Below are positions 11,931 to 22,507 of a stretch of DNA of 64,000 bases, piece by piece. The stretch is from Geosmithia putterillii. Its lineage: Eukaryota; Ascomycota; Sordariomycetes; Hypocreales; Bionectriaceae. The DNA lies in contig FYEU01000301.1 in NCBI GenBank assembly GCA_900188575.1, forward strand, positions 2,540,504 through 2,604,503. Reading direction: 5' to 3'. Position numbers and translations under genes: made by a program. Position 1 is the first letter of the stretch; each line of letters opens with the position of its first letter. A model generated the notes under the pieces. The model was given only the letters and a program-made list of their open reading frames with translations. It was not told where the DNA came from and made no database searches.

Positions 11931-12763
11931 TGTGTCTAAGATCCAATTCAAACAGTCTTAATAGTGTGGGGAGAGGAAGATCAACGACTAAGAACCAAAG
12001 AATAAAGACTCTGGTGAAGTGGGTTGAGTCTTCTCTTTATCTTGACGCTGGTTCAAGTGGGAAATTTCGCCGTCTGTACCCCACCACCGCCACTACAGTC
12101 AAGCGCCGCCTCCGCCTCCGCTGGCGGCAGAATTTATGCAGGAGACCTGCATGTGCTTACCGCCCGCCATGCACGAGGGCGGACTTTCCGAATCGGGAAG
12201 TACCCCTCCGCGTATCACTACTACGGAGTACTGAATCATACAGCCCAACGAGTAACACATGTACAATCACCAACATCGAATCGCCGTGAGTCGACACATG
12301 GTATTCAATATCCCGTAACCATTCTTGATATATATTAATATTTAGGGCGGCCAGTATTAAATGAAACAGATATCCACCTAGAGGCCAGCCGCTGGAAAGG
12401 CTACATAAAAAGCCAGTTTAATAACGCCCGGTTGGGGGTAAAACAACTTCGCTGTAATCAAAAAAAGCCCTCTACTCCGTAGTACCAAAGTCTTCCCAGG
12501 ATCCGCCGGTCCACCTCCATCAGTGTCCCGAAATTGACAAAAGAACAAAAGAGATGATGCATAAGACAATGCCAAAATCAACGCCTCTATGGTGTCATTA
12601 AAAGACAAACAAAATAACCGCCCAATCTTGTCGTCGATGGGAGACCATCCCGACACCGGTCCAGCCGGGCGACACAACAACGGGCCTCCTTCGCTATTTT
12701 CTCTTTGTCTCATTTCTTTTTCTCTTTGAAATATCTAACTGTGGGACGGCAGGAAAGGGAACA
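11931..12763. other. Intergenic region
   Basis: Promoter of the tryptophan synthase gene and 3' flank of PRM1. Contains the recurring motif TACGGAGTAC (12222-12231) and TACTCCGTAGTAC (12473-12485). No gene seen. Confidence 0.5.
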
Positions 12764-14932
12764 TCACCAGACTTGCTGCATGGAGCTCTGGCCGGTCTTT
12801 TGTCTTGACCGGGCACCACTGGCAGCACCAGCCATTTTCTCGTTGACAGGCTCGGCGACGCCAGTCTGAACATTGGACTCGTTTCCATAGTAGCTTGGAA
12901 AGTCTCGATCCCTCTGCCAGGTCTGGGGTGGCGCCGAGGGCTCGTCGTGGCTCCCGGCAAAGGCCATGCCGCCGGCCCCCTCGGCTCGCGTCTTGTCCGG
13001 TAGCACCATGCCCGCGAGAGCGCGGGCAACTCCCATGAGAACAACGATGACGTAAACAAGAAGTATACCCGTGGATATGAGAGCCTCAGTGATGATTCCG
13101 TTGCGGAGCCACTGGACTACCTTGGTGACGGCGCCGGAGACCTCGTCGGTGGTGACGCTGGAGGGTGACGCCAGGAAGGTGTTGAGGTCTGAGTCGCCGT
13201 CGACAGAGTCCTTGGCCCCCTCGCTGAAGATATTGGCAGGGAAGAGAGGCAGAGACACGTTGGCGTGGTCGTGCACCCACGTCAAGCCTTCCTGTACGGC
13301 GTCAAGCTTGAGGCCGATAACGCACTTGAAGATAGACTTGATGGGATCAGCGAGGAGGGTGGGCTTGAAGACGGTATCAATGGCATCGTCCATTTCGTTC
13401 TGGAACGTTTCGATAGTATTGTTGACGGAGCTGGTGGCATTCTTCACATAGCGGAGGACGTCGTCGTTGATATCGTCATTGGCACTCTTGATGACTCCGT
13501 TGGTGTCGTCAGCCCACTTTGTCGATACCGACTCCAGGCTCGTCACGATGTCGTCAGCGAAAGCGCCGACCTCCTTGGTTATGGCAGGTACCTCCTTCTC
13601 TACAGCGTGGAGCAGGATGCCCTGGCAGGCGCACGAGAAGAATCCCGCGATGGCCAGAGACAGCACGAAGATGGCGGATGGCGACGTGGCATAGGCGACG
13701 CACCAGCGGACGAGGACCTGTCGCTTTCCGGAGAAACGCGATCCCAGCATGATGCCCAGCCTGGACGTCACGGGCCGCGAGGCAATGTACACGACGTCCA
13801 TAGAGTCAAAGTGGTTGTTCTCAATAAGGCGCGCGTGCTCCTGCTGCCTACGCCAACGCTGGATCTCGAACCAGGCCATGGGGATGATGACGGCAATGGC
13901 CAGGATGACAAGGATGGCGATGAATATGGTGCGGGCCTTGTGGATGAGGTCGAATAGCCCTTGGAAGAAGTTGGAAAGCGTGTCGTTATCAGAGCAAAAC
14001 GTCATCTTCTCCTTTTGGGCCAGGGGGAACACGCTGCGGTCAAAGGTATAATTTCCGTAGCTGTCATTGAGAGCTTTGCGAACAAAGTCGAAGGGGATAG
14101 CAATAGTCTTCTTTGTCGCGTCGCGCACCTCGTCAAAGTCGGGGATCTTGTCGTTGAGCGCCCTGATGTCCGTCGCAAAGTCGTTCTTGTCGAGGGTGAA
14201 ATTCTTGAGCTTCTCAATGGGCTCGGAGAAGTCAACCGTAGGTTTGTCGCTAGATCCCGAGTCGAATATGTTCTTAACGCCATCGACAAGGCTGTTGATG
14301 CCGTCTTCCACATCGCCGGCGATACTGGAAATCTCGCCTGTGGTGGTGTTGACCAGACTGCCAATGGCATCGCTAGCCTCCTGGGTGACGTCGGCAACGA
14401 CATCGAGGCTGCCCTTGACCAGGGCGGTGAGCAAGCAGACGTAGGTACCGATAAGGTAGTTGATAAAGAAGTAGATGAGAGTCTCCACGCCTTGGAGAAT
14501 CAGGTCCAACATCTTGACCATGGCATGGACGGCGGTCTCAATCCCCGTGGCGGCCAGGTCATTGACACCCACGGACAGGTAGTGAGGCATGGAGGCCATG
14601 GAGCTTCCAACGTCTTCTACCTTGCTGCAGGCCGACAGTGCCTGGGTCTTTGCGTCTCCCACGTTGTCGTTGAGCTGCACAATGAGCAGCAGGACCCGGA
14701 CTAGGACTAGAAGCAGAAGAATTGTCCAGCGGTTGATCCATATCTGGGACAGGCGTGACCGGAGGCCGAGGTACGGCGTGACGTACGGCGCACTATTCAC
14801 ACGGGCCTCCCTCAGCTTCTGTATATTGGACATTTCGATGGAGTCGGACCTCAGGGAGTCGGGGACGTCTGGGTAGGTAGTTTGGTGGTCGTCATGTTTC
14901 CGCTGGGAAAACATGTCGAATCTGTCGCGCAT
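12764..14932 (-). CDS. PRM1: Plasma membrane fusion protein PRM1
   Basis: Multi-pass membrane glycoprotein that promotes membrane merger in mating-cell and hyphal fusion. Single exon, 722 aa from ATG 14932; an alternative ATG at 14914 opens MFSQRKHDD. Hydrophobic segments include WTILLLLVLVRVLLLIVQL, LIYFFINYLIGTYVCLL, TIFIAILVILAIAVIIPMAW, IFVLSLAIAGFFSCACQG and LISTGILLVYVIVVLMGV, the PRM1 topology of short cytosolic ends and long extracellular loops. Loops hold several N-x-S/T sites (NTTTG, NFTLD, NDSYGNYTFD). The LGLRSRLSQIWINRWT start of the first helix is typical of the family. The upstream flank is unusually long (2.7 kb). Confidence 0.94.
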   Translation of the reverse strand: MRDRFDMFSQRKHDDHQTTYPDVPDSLRSDSIEMSNIQKLREARVNSAPYVTPYLGLRSRLSQIWINRWTILLLLVLVRVLLLIVQLNDNVGDAKTQALSACSKVEDVGSSMASMPHYLSVGVNDLAATGIETAVHAMVKMLDLILQGVETLIYFFINYLIGTYVCLLTALVKGSLDVVADVTQEASDAIGSLVNTTTGEISSIAGDVEDGINSLVDGVKNIFDSGSSDKPTVDFSEPIEKLKNFTLDKNDFATDIRALNDKIPDFDEVRDATKKTIAIPFDFVRKALNDSYGNYTFDRSVFPLAQKEKMTFCSDNDTLSNFFQGLFDLIHKARTIFIAILVILAIAVIIPMAWFEIQRWRRQQEHARLIENNHFDSMDVVYIASRPVTSRLGIMLGSRFSGKRQVLVRWCVAYATSPSAIFVLSLAIAGFFSCACQGILLHAVEKEVPAITKEVGAFADDIVTSLESVSTKWADDTNGVIKSANDDINDDVLRYVKNATSSVNNTIETFQNEMDDAIDTVFKPTLLADPIKSIFKCVIGLKLDAVQEGLTWVHDHANVSLPLFPANIFSEGAKDSVDGDSDLNTFLASPSSVTTDEVSGAVTKVVQWLRNGIITEALISTGILLVYVIVVLMGVARALAGMVLPDKTRAEGAGGMAFAGSHDEPSAPPQTWQRDRDFPSYYGNESNVQTGVAEPVNEKMAGAASGARSRQKTGQSSMQQVW

Positions 14933-17623
14933 GTTGGTAATTGTCGGATAAATATGATGTTGTGTATGATTATTCAAGTGAGGATGTATCGGGATCGAAG
15001 GAAAGTCAAAGCCGCGGTCAGCGAGACAGTATGGAAAATAGAAAGGGGATATAGGCGTATTAGATGAAGATGCCGCGAGGCAGTGAAGATGTTCTGGGAT
15101 ATGGAGACAAAGAAGATGGGTCGACAAAGGGAAACAACAGGGCTATGCAGGTCAATGAAGCGAAACTGACAACAAAGGAAACAACAATGGGATGACTTCA
15201 TAGGACCATTGTGTCTTTGAATGGGGAGCGCGTGGATGTGTGAATAGGAGGGACAATGGGAAGGCAGGAGAAGAGTATAGAGGGCTGGCAGGCAGACAAA
15301 GGGTATAAGAGAACGGCAGCACTGAATAGATGGGGCAATGGGAACAGGCAATTCAGACTCACCTGAGCCGGCCAGCAGCCAAGATGAAAGCCAAGCCTCC
15401 AATCACAAGCAGCCTCTTGCAACTGTCACAGTCTCGATTGCCAGAGGGCCGGATCCTTTCTTTGTTGTCGGCGCGCTTGTAAACGGTGCGAAGCGCTTCG
15501 GATGCTTCGAAAGCCAGTTAAGGTGCCCCACAAGGGGTCTTTTTCTGTGGTCGGCGTTAAACCGAAACAGCCAAAAATACTCTGCAAGAAGTATTAACAA
15601 GCCTGAACCCGGTGTCAAAATCCTTACTCGAATGAATGGTATGAGAGCGCTTGGGGATCTTGGCGAAGTGAACTTGAGAGTCTTGGCGAGGCTTTCTATA
15701 GACCATTGGTGTTGTTGATGTTCCTATGGTCGACTTGCGCACACAATGGACTGACAGGCAAACACAAGCTGACGGGAAGCCGGACAGAAGCAATCACAAA
15801 AAAGAGGACAGCTCCGTCCACCAAACCAAGAAGTCTCTCGTGACCTGATTGTGCACGCTGTACAAGGGAGCCCTCGGGGAGAGCGAAGCGAGATGGAAAT
15901 CAAGTGTGCCTATTCACTTAAGGACAATATGCACCCAGGGGGTGGTGAGCGACGACGGTCCCCATGGTGTTATATGCAGCAGCAGCAACCAGAAAGGGTG
16001 ATGCATCCCGGTCTTTCTGGAAGTAGAGCCTCATGTGTGAATCGAGTGGCAAGCGGGACCCCATGGCCGACGAGGGAATTATGCAGGTATTCACGATGGA
16101 TTGACTGGGTGGCGCGCCCTGGTGGTTTTTTCCCGTTGACGAGAAGACGAGACCCTTGCTCTCTGTTGCAACAGGTGTTAAGCTTCAATCCATTCCCAGC
16201 CATTCAGGAATCAGGGCAGAACCGGCAGGGCGCCACGCATATAAGCGACTGGGCCCCCCTCTCCCCACCAATAGCCGCCCGTACCTCAAGTCGCACAGTC
16301 GACTGGCTCTCGTAGCTTCGTATTATCGCTCAGTAAACCGGGCGATGAAACAGGTTTCACTTGCTTTCCCTCTTCCTCTTCCACTCTTCTTCCAAAGCAG
16401 AATGGGATCGATCTGTTTTGGCGAGTTGGCATGCTTGACAAGGTGACGAGTTCACTTGGCTTGTCCCCGGGCGAGAGCAGACAAACCCGCCAAGAAAAAT
16501 AGCCTCCGGCAGGTGGCCTCCACTTACGGCACTGACGTCAGATCTGGAGCCTTGCCCAGCTCCAGGCACGACGCGAGAATCGAACAAGGAGCTTCAAGAA
16601 TACTAGTGTTGATGCTGCAGGAGCATTAACGAGAGCTATTGCTGGTCATATTTCAACGCCTAGAAGTACGAGTGCCCTTGTTTTCTTTCAGAGCACTTTT
16701 TTAGCAGGTGGCCGATGGGGCGTTTGAGACGAGGCCGTGAGACGCAGCTTGGTTGGCTGTCAATCACCGTGGCCATCGTTAATATGTCCCGCCCGGCGCT
16801 TGCGCTGTAGTAATCCGCATCTCAGCCTTATTGAGGCCTCGGGCTAATATTAGCATCATGGAATCTGCCATCTGCCATGTACGGTATTATTGGTTATTTC
16901 CGTAGTAGTTAGAGGTACCATGTCGAGGAACGGTCACACCTTGGCAAGCTGGCAAGACCGCACAGTCACGCGCACATGCGTCACGGCTCCTACATTCTTT
17001 GACTCAACACCATCGTGAGTCTCGATCCGTACGTTGCGTGCTGGCAAGGAATCACGCACTACAGGTATCGTGACTTGGCCGTCTGCAGACTCACATACAG
17101 ACAACAAAAAGAGTGAGGGGAAATATTGATCTATTAATCGCACCTGTCACGGTACCTAGAGCCGCCTGTCGTCTGCGGGAACAGAGGCCGGATGATGTCC
17201 AGACTATGACCAAACGTCTGCCTTTAGTGGGAGTCAGACTGGCCATTCTAGCCGTGTTTCGAACTCCAACACATATAGCGCACGACAGCGTGGAAATTGA
17301 AAAGCCACTGAAAGCAGGTACCAGTTTCGCTAAGCAGAGTGTCGCTCGAAGCGGTAGAACTACTGTCGTCCCGCGCCCACTTCGTGCCTCAAGCCCCCAG
17401 TACGCAATCCGAGGTGCGTTGTGCAATTGTAACCACGACCAGGGTCCGTGGGTGGTGCTAGGCTTTGGAACGTTCCGCCGGAGTGGTTGCTGGTATGGCG
17501 GGGCCCGAGTTCCATTGGCGAGAAGAATAAAAAAAACAAAGGAAATTGAAACCAAATACAACCCAGAAACGCCTTCATCACTCTTGTCGAATATCCGCAA
17601 AGAAACATGGCGCGGAAGGCTGT
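14933..17623. other. Long gap (2.7 kb) between PRM1 and ATG8
   Basis: Open frames of up to about 180 codons occur on both strands, but none has recognisable domains or convincing exon joins. The first 400 bases are probably the PRM1 leader and promoter and the last 100 or so the ATG8 3' flank. A non-coding RNA or long regulatory region cannot be excluded from sequence alone. Confidence 0.4.
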
Positions 17624-18250
17624 TTAGTCGCTGCCAAACGTGTTCTCACCGGAGTAGGTGATGTAGAGGAAGCTGGATAGGAATGGCCAAATTAGCGCAA
17701 GCTCGGTCTCGGAAGGAGGGGAGGGAGGCTTACCCATCCTCGTCCTTGTGCTCCTCGTAGATGCTACTCATGAGAGCAGCAGTCGGGGGCAGGACCTCGT
17801 CGACAAAGATGAAGATTGCCTTTTCAGGCGAGAGCTTGATGCGCTTACGAATAACGTAGACGAACTGACCCACCGTCAGGTCGGACGGGACGAGGTACTT
17901 CTTCTTGTCGATTGTGGCGATGTCGCTCTTCTCAACCTTCTCGCAGATAACCTATTCGCAAACAAGCAGACGTCAGTAAATCGGTACAATATGGCTTGTC
18001 GGGCTTGGCGGAAAAGGTGTGGGGGGCTGGCTAGCCTAGTCCGCAGGCAGCAACGACCAACAGATGGGGGAAGCGGTCAAGGATGCTGGCGGACAACCGG
18101 CGAAGCGAGACGCGATGAGAAAAAAAAGCAGATGGAAAAGGAAGGAGATGGAAGACTCACGGGAATCCGGTCAGAGTACTTCTGGCGAATACGCTCGGCC
18201 TCAGCCTTGCGCTTCTCGAAGGGATGCTCGTCCTTGAACTTGCTGCGCAT
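17624..18250 (-). CDS. ATG8: Autophagy-related ubiquitin-like protein ATG8
   Basis: Ubiquitin-like modifier conjugated to phosphatidylethanolamine; it builds autophagosomes and recruits cargo receptors. Three minus-strand exons give 118 aa: 18161-18250 ([20 protein letters not shown]...), 17734-17951 ([20 protein letters not shown]...) and 17624-17672 ([15 protein letters not shown]). The C-terminus ends FG-SD, so Atg4 cleavage would expose Gly116 for lipidation. Hydrophobic-pocket residues for AIM/LIR ligands ([15 protein letters not shown]) are intact. Introns are 209 nt (17952-18160) and 61 nt (17673-17733). The near-invariant sequence leaves little doubt. Confidence 0.98.
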
Positions 18251-19929
18251 GGTGACGGTATAGTCGGGTACGCGATAGGTGATATACGGAGTCCTTGATA
18301 AGGAAAAGAAAGATGGTGCAATACGGCGGCGTTTGATGGACAGTGGGGGTTGGTGATGTTGTAAGGAAGATGGTTCGGTTGGGCGCGGAGAGGGTTGATA
18401 GGTAATGAGATGATGGTAGGCGTCTGACTCAAGGGGATCGACCTCAGGTAAGCAGGCAAGCAGGCGGTGGACGGGGGGGGGCAGGAGGGGTGAGGCTGCC
18501 TGGGGGAGGAGGGGCGGGGGGTATTGGAAGTATGTAGCACGCACGCACCGGCACAAGGGACCCGGCATAGGCTGCCCGCCAAGCTGCACAGTAAAGTCCT
18601 GAGGGAGCAAGCCAAGCAAGCCCGCAAGCAGCAACAATAGCAACAAAACAGCAGTCAAGAAGTCACTTGCCAACAAGCTTGCAAGCCCAACTCAATAAAG
18701 TCACTTCAATAAGTCACATACTCGTAATACTAGTAGTACTCCGTAGTACTCCGTACACTGCACAACTGCGCAAGGGTGTGTCACCTTGTGTGGCATGACG
18801 ACGCGGGGCTGATGCATCTAGTCCGCTTTCGGATTTCAATACTGTGCCACAGTGCCACCCAAAGGCAAAATGGCGGTGGACTACTGTCCGACGCAGATAT
18901 ATCCGCACTGTCTGTATCAGCAGGCATTGCCGGACAAGGCACCCAGGCAGCATCACGAGGTCACGTAATGTGGCGGATGCCATGATCCAGCGTCGTTAGT
19001 ACGCAAGTTGGCGATTGGCAAGTAAGGTAATACTACTTTATTCTCGCGCTCGTGCACTCTGGTGTCACTTAATAGAGCACTGTTCCCCCCGTACTCGAAC
19101 TAGTAGTGCACCTGTACCTGTGTTCAAGTATTAGCATTTGTCATGTGCGCAGTTTGGCAGGTCCGCGGTCCGAGTACCCTGATGATCATAGCAGAGGCCT
19201 CAAAGCAGTTGATGGAAGAATCTAGTGTCATGATTACAGTCCATCTGTATTGCTCTCCCAGGGCCGACAAGTGTACCAGTAATAACACTGACAGGAACGC
19301 CTCCGAGTTGCAGAGTTCAATCCGCTGTATGCATAAATGCCAGTGGCCATGCAATGTTGCCCAAGTTGCCAAGGTATCGCCGCCAGCTACCAGTGTCAAG
19401 TTAACATGTGTAGCCACGCATCATTCAACACTACATGGACGACTGATGAGTATACACAACACTTGGGCACTTACGAATATAAAATATTTAATTCGTTGTA
19501 GAAACCCTTCATCACGCGTCTGCCTCTATTACATCACCTGATATTCCGACCCTTCAAACGATGCTACTCGTAGGTGTTCCCTTGCAAATCAGTCGACCGT
19601 GGCTGTGATGCTGCGACTAACAAAAATGGGCTCGCCTCCCCTCCGGCCTTTCGCCGAGCGGCTCACGCCGCCGCCCCTGCGTAAGCGTCCAATCGAATGG
19701 ACCCCGAATCCATCCGCCTTGAATCGTAAGATTCTCAACCAGAGGCCTGGGCCGACTTGTGGAATCGGCTCGTTTTGTGTACAAAATCCTTCTTCGGGGT
19801 CCAAAGAATAATAATCGGCTCCTCCCCTCATCTTCATTCCTTCTTCTCCCTCTTTTTTCAATGTCAACGCGGTAGACCCCTTCCCTTTTTCCTCTCCATC
19901 TTCACATTAGCTCTCTATTGTTGCGCGTC
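18251..19929. other. Divergent promoter region of ATG8 and HEM13
   Basis: No gene seen. On the ATG8 side it is strongly purine/pyrimidine-biased with long G runs on the plus strand (18473-18521). Further right it has TACTCCGTA motifs around 18730-18756 and a pyrimidine-rich leader before HEM13 (about 19840-19915). Confidence 0.5.
18473..18521 (+). promoter_or_regulatory. G-run cluster, possible G-quadruplex, upstream of ATG8
   Basis: Five runs of four to nine G within 49 bases of the plus strand (18473-18481, 18487-18490, 18502-18506, 18510-18514, 18516-18521), 223-271 bases upstream of the ATG8 start codon. The spacing allows a four-stranded G structure on the ATG8 template strand. Function is inferred only. 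Confidence 0.4.
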
Positions 19930-21227
19930 ATGGCGGCAAGGCGGCAAGCGCAGCGTCTCGCGACGCGATTCCAGCAGTTCTCGATCCAGTCCCAGACGCC
20001 TCAATTGAATGTCGCGAGGCGCTTTGCCACTCGATCAGGCGCTGGCCAGGCAGCCAGGAACTCCTGGCAACTCTCGCTCATTGGGGCGGCAGCTGCCTTT
20101 GGTGTGGCCGCGCCCCTGGCCTACCACTACTCGGTAAATACTGATCCCCATCCGAGAGAAACGAGGCGGTTGTCCTTGGCCTCGCGCTGACGTGTTTGAT
20201 ATCCCAGTCGACCACCGAAGCCATGCGGCTAGACGCTTCTACGCTGGCCGAAAAGGACGCGCTCAAGAAGCGCGACACGACGATTAGCGACGACTCGCCG
20301 ATGCGATTGCGGATGGAGAAGTTCATCAAGGAGCAGCAGCAGATCATCGTCAAGGAGCTCGAGAAGATTGACGGGTGCAAGTTCCGGCGGGACGAGTGGG
20401 ACCGCAAGGACGGTGGCGGCGGCATCACCTGCGTGCTGCAGGAGGGCAACGTGTTCGAGAAGGGCGGCGTGGGAGTCAGCGTCGTGTATGGATCGCTACC
20501 CAAGCCTGCCATCGCCAAGATGCGCGCCAATCACAAGGGTCTGGACCCGGAGGTTGAGTCGCTCGACTTCTTCGCCGCCGGCCTGAGCATGGTGCTGCAC
20601 CCTCGCAACCCGATGGCGCCGACTGTCCACCTCAACTACCGCTACTTCGAGACGGCCAACCCGGACGGCACGTCGCAGACGTGGTGGTTCGGCGGCGGCA
20701 GCGACCTGACGCCCTCGTATCTGTTCGACGAGGACGCCATCCACTTCCACCGCTCCCTCAAGGAGGCCTGCGACTCCCATGACAAGGACTACTACCCCCG
20801 CTTCAAGAAGTGGTGCGACGAGTACTTCTACAACAAGCACCGCGGCGAGGGCCGCGGCATCGGCGGCATCTTCTTTGATGACCTCGACGAGTCTGAGCAC
20901 GATCAGGAGAACAGCTTCGCCTTCATCCAAGACTGCCTCAAGTCCTTCCTGCCGTCGTACATACCCATCCTCGAGCGCCGTAAGGACATGCCCTTCACTG
21001 AGAAGGAGAAGCTCTGGCAGCAGCTCCGCCGAGGCAAGTACGTCGAGTTCAACCTCGTCCATGACCGCGGCACTGCCTTTGGCCTCAACACACCAGGATC
21101 CCGCGTCGAGAGCATCCTCATGAGCCTGCCCCTCACAGCCTCCTGGATGTACATGCACGAGCCTGAGCCCAAGAGCAGGGAGCAGCGCCTCATTGACGTC
21201 CTCAAGGAGCCCAAGGAGTGGGTATAG
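19930..21227 (+). CDS. HEM13: Coproporphyrinogen III oxidase (oxygen-dependent)
   Basis: Converts coproporphyrinogen III to protoporphyrinogen IX in heme synthesis using O2. Two exons, 19930-20133 and 20208-21227, give 407 aa. Core motifs are GGGGITCVLQEGNVFEKGGV, MAPTVHLNYRYFE, WWFGGGSDLTPSYLF, RRGKYVEFNLVHDRGT and RVESILMSLPLTASW. The 68-residue first exon adds an Arg-rich, acid-free presequence followed by a hydrophobic stretch (SLIGAAAAFGVAAPLAYHYS). This resembles a bipartite signal for the mitochondrial intermembrane space, as in animals and unlike the cytosolic S. cerevisiae enzyme. ATG 19930 is the first in frame. Very high confidence in function; localisation is inferred. Confidence 0.96.
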
Positions 21228-21555
21228 TGAAGCCCTGATACGTGCCACTGTGCACATGTAACAACACTTATTTGTATTGTACTACTACATTGTCTGTATC
21301 CATGTGGGAAAAAAGGGTCGGTCAGTATAAAGTCGTGTTTATAGATGTTGCACCCATATGTAACAAAAGAAAACGAACAATATGTATATAATATTATACA
21401 AAAGATAGTTTCGTTGAGGTCGCATAGACAAGTGCATCATCATTACTACGACTAGTAGTAGTGGGCAGCGAAAGTGTACAGCGCGCCTCAGCGGAGCAAG
21501 GGCGGGAAAAAAAGTTACAACTAACATCATCACACGAAATGGCCATTGGCACGCG
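21228..21555. other. Intergenic spacer
   Basis: AT-rich 3' flank of HEM13 and short upstream region of the SWIM-domain gene. No gene seen. Confidence 0.5.
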
Positions 21556-22236
21556 ATGCAAAACAGCCTCCCCTTTCATCGCCAATTCCTCACCACCCTG
21601 ATAGACTCGCTGGCCGCGGCGGCACCGTCTGTTCTGCGAGCTCCCGGGACTGAGGATGATGCCGGCGCTGGTACTGGCACTGGCGGGAAGGCAACAGCCG
21701 TGCGTCGCCAGTTGCTCCTTACGCTCCACGTCCTCTTTCCTGACATGGTCCTCCCCGCCCTCGACCTGCTAGACCGCGGACTCATCTCATGTCTACGATG
21801 TCGTGAGATATCCCTAGATAACGACGACACACAACCACCAGTAGTGTACGTCGTCAAGTCATTGAGTGCTGGTGGGGGCGGCAATCGTCGCCACAACGCC
21901 GCCAAGGGCTATGTCGTGCGCATGTCGGCCTGGAACTGCTCCTGCGAAAGATTTGCCCACGACGCATTCATTACGGCATTTACAGAGGCGACGGTTGTGG
22001 GCATGGAGGAGGAGAGTGGCGATCATGGCGCACAGAAAACGAAAGGCGACAATTCCTGGGAGTTCGGTGGCTTGAGCGCAGACGGCAGGCCCGGCGGGGC
22101 GAGCAGCCATGTGCCCTGCTGCAAACACCTACTCGCCTGCCTCCTGGCGCAGCGTTGGGGACAGTCGATTGGGGTTCACGTTGACGAGAGGCAAGTGTCC
22201 AGGGAGGAGCTAGCAGGTACCGTGGCTGGATTGTGA
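21556..22236 (+). CDS. SWIM zinc-finger protein (Sws1/Shu2-like)
   Basis: Single exon, 226 aa. The C-terminal half holds a SWIM-type zinc-binding pattern: CSC near residue 130 (WNCSCERFAHDAF), then about 55 residues later CCKH followed by LLACLLAQRW, i.e. CxC...CxH. This layout and the small size fit the fungal Sws1/Shu2 family, which acts with Rad51 paralogues in homologous recombination; that role is inferred from the motif. The N-terminal half (FLTTLIDSLAAAAPSV, LLLTLHVLFPDMVLPALDLLDRGLISCL) is helical, as in that family. ATG 21556 is the first in frame. It is convergent with RPN8. Confidence 0.75.
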   Translation: MQNSLPFHRQFLTTLIDSLAAAAPSVLRAPGTEDDAGAGTGTGGKATAVRRQLLLTLHVLFPDMVLPALDLLDRGLISCLRCREISLDNDDTQPPVVYVVKSLSAGGGGNRRHNAAKGYVVRMSAWNCSCERFAHDAFITAFTEATVVGMEEESGDHGAQKTKGDNSWEFGGLSADGRPGGASSHVPCCKHLLACLLAQRWGQSIGVHVDERQVSREELAGTVAGL

Positions 22237-22507
22237 AGCGGGAAGGCGATGCCTATGATGTTGACTATCAGCTATGCAGGTGGATAACAGTCACATATGC
22301 GGCGCAGGGTGGTTGGGCAGAGGTGGCCCGTCTTGAACTACCACTCAGGTGGGAAACCCCTTGATCTTACCAAAATGATATTCTTCAGTGTACAACAAGG
22401 CATCCATGTCATGCCATGAGATGAGTCGATAGTCATGTAGGATTGCCCCTAAACCATTTTGCCCAAGTGCCTTGCTAGTCTAAGTGCCCGATGATCTCGG
22501 CTTTTCA

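Noticed and set aside
13265..14704. Two plus-strand frames of over 200 codons opposite PRM1
   Set aside because: Antisense shadows of PRM1; no domains, and composition follows the complementary codons.
15338..17661. Open frames of 126-182 codons between PRM1 and ATG8
   Set aside because: No protein-like conservation pattern recognised, and overlapping frames on both strands are equally long, as expected by chance in GC-rich DNA.
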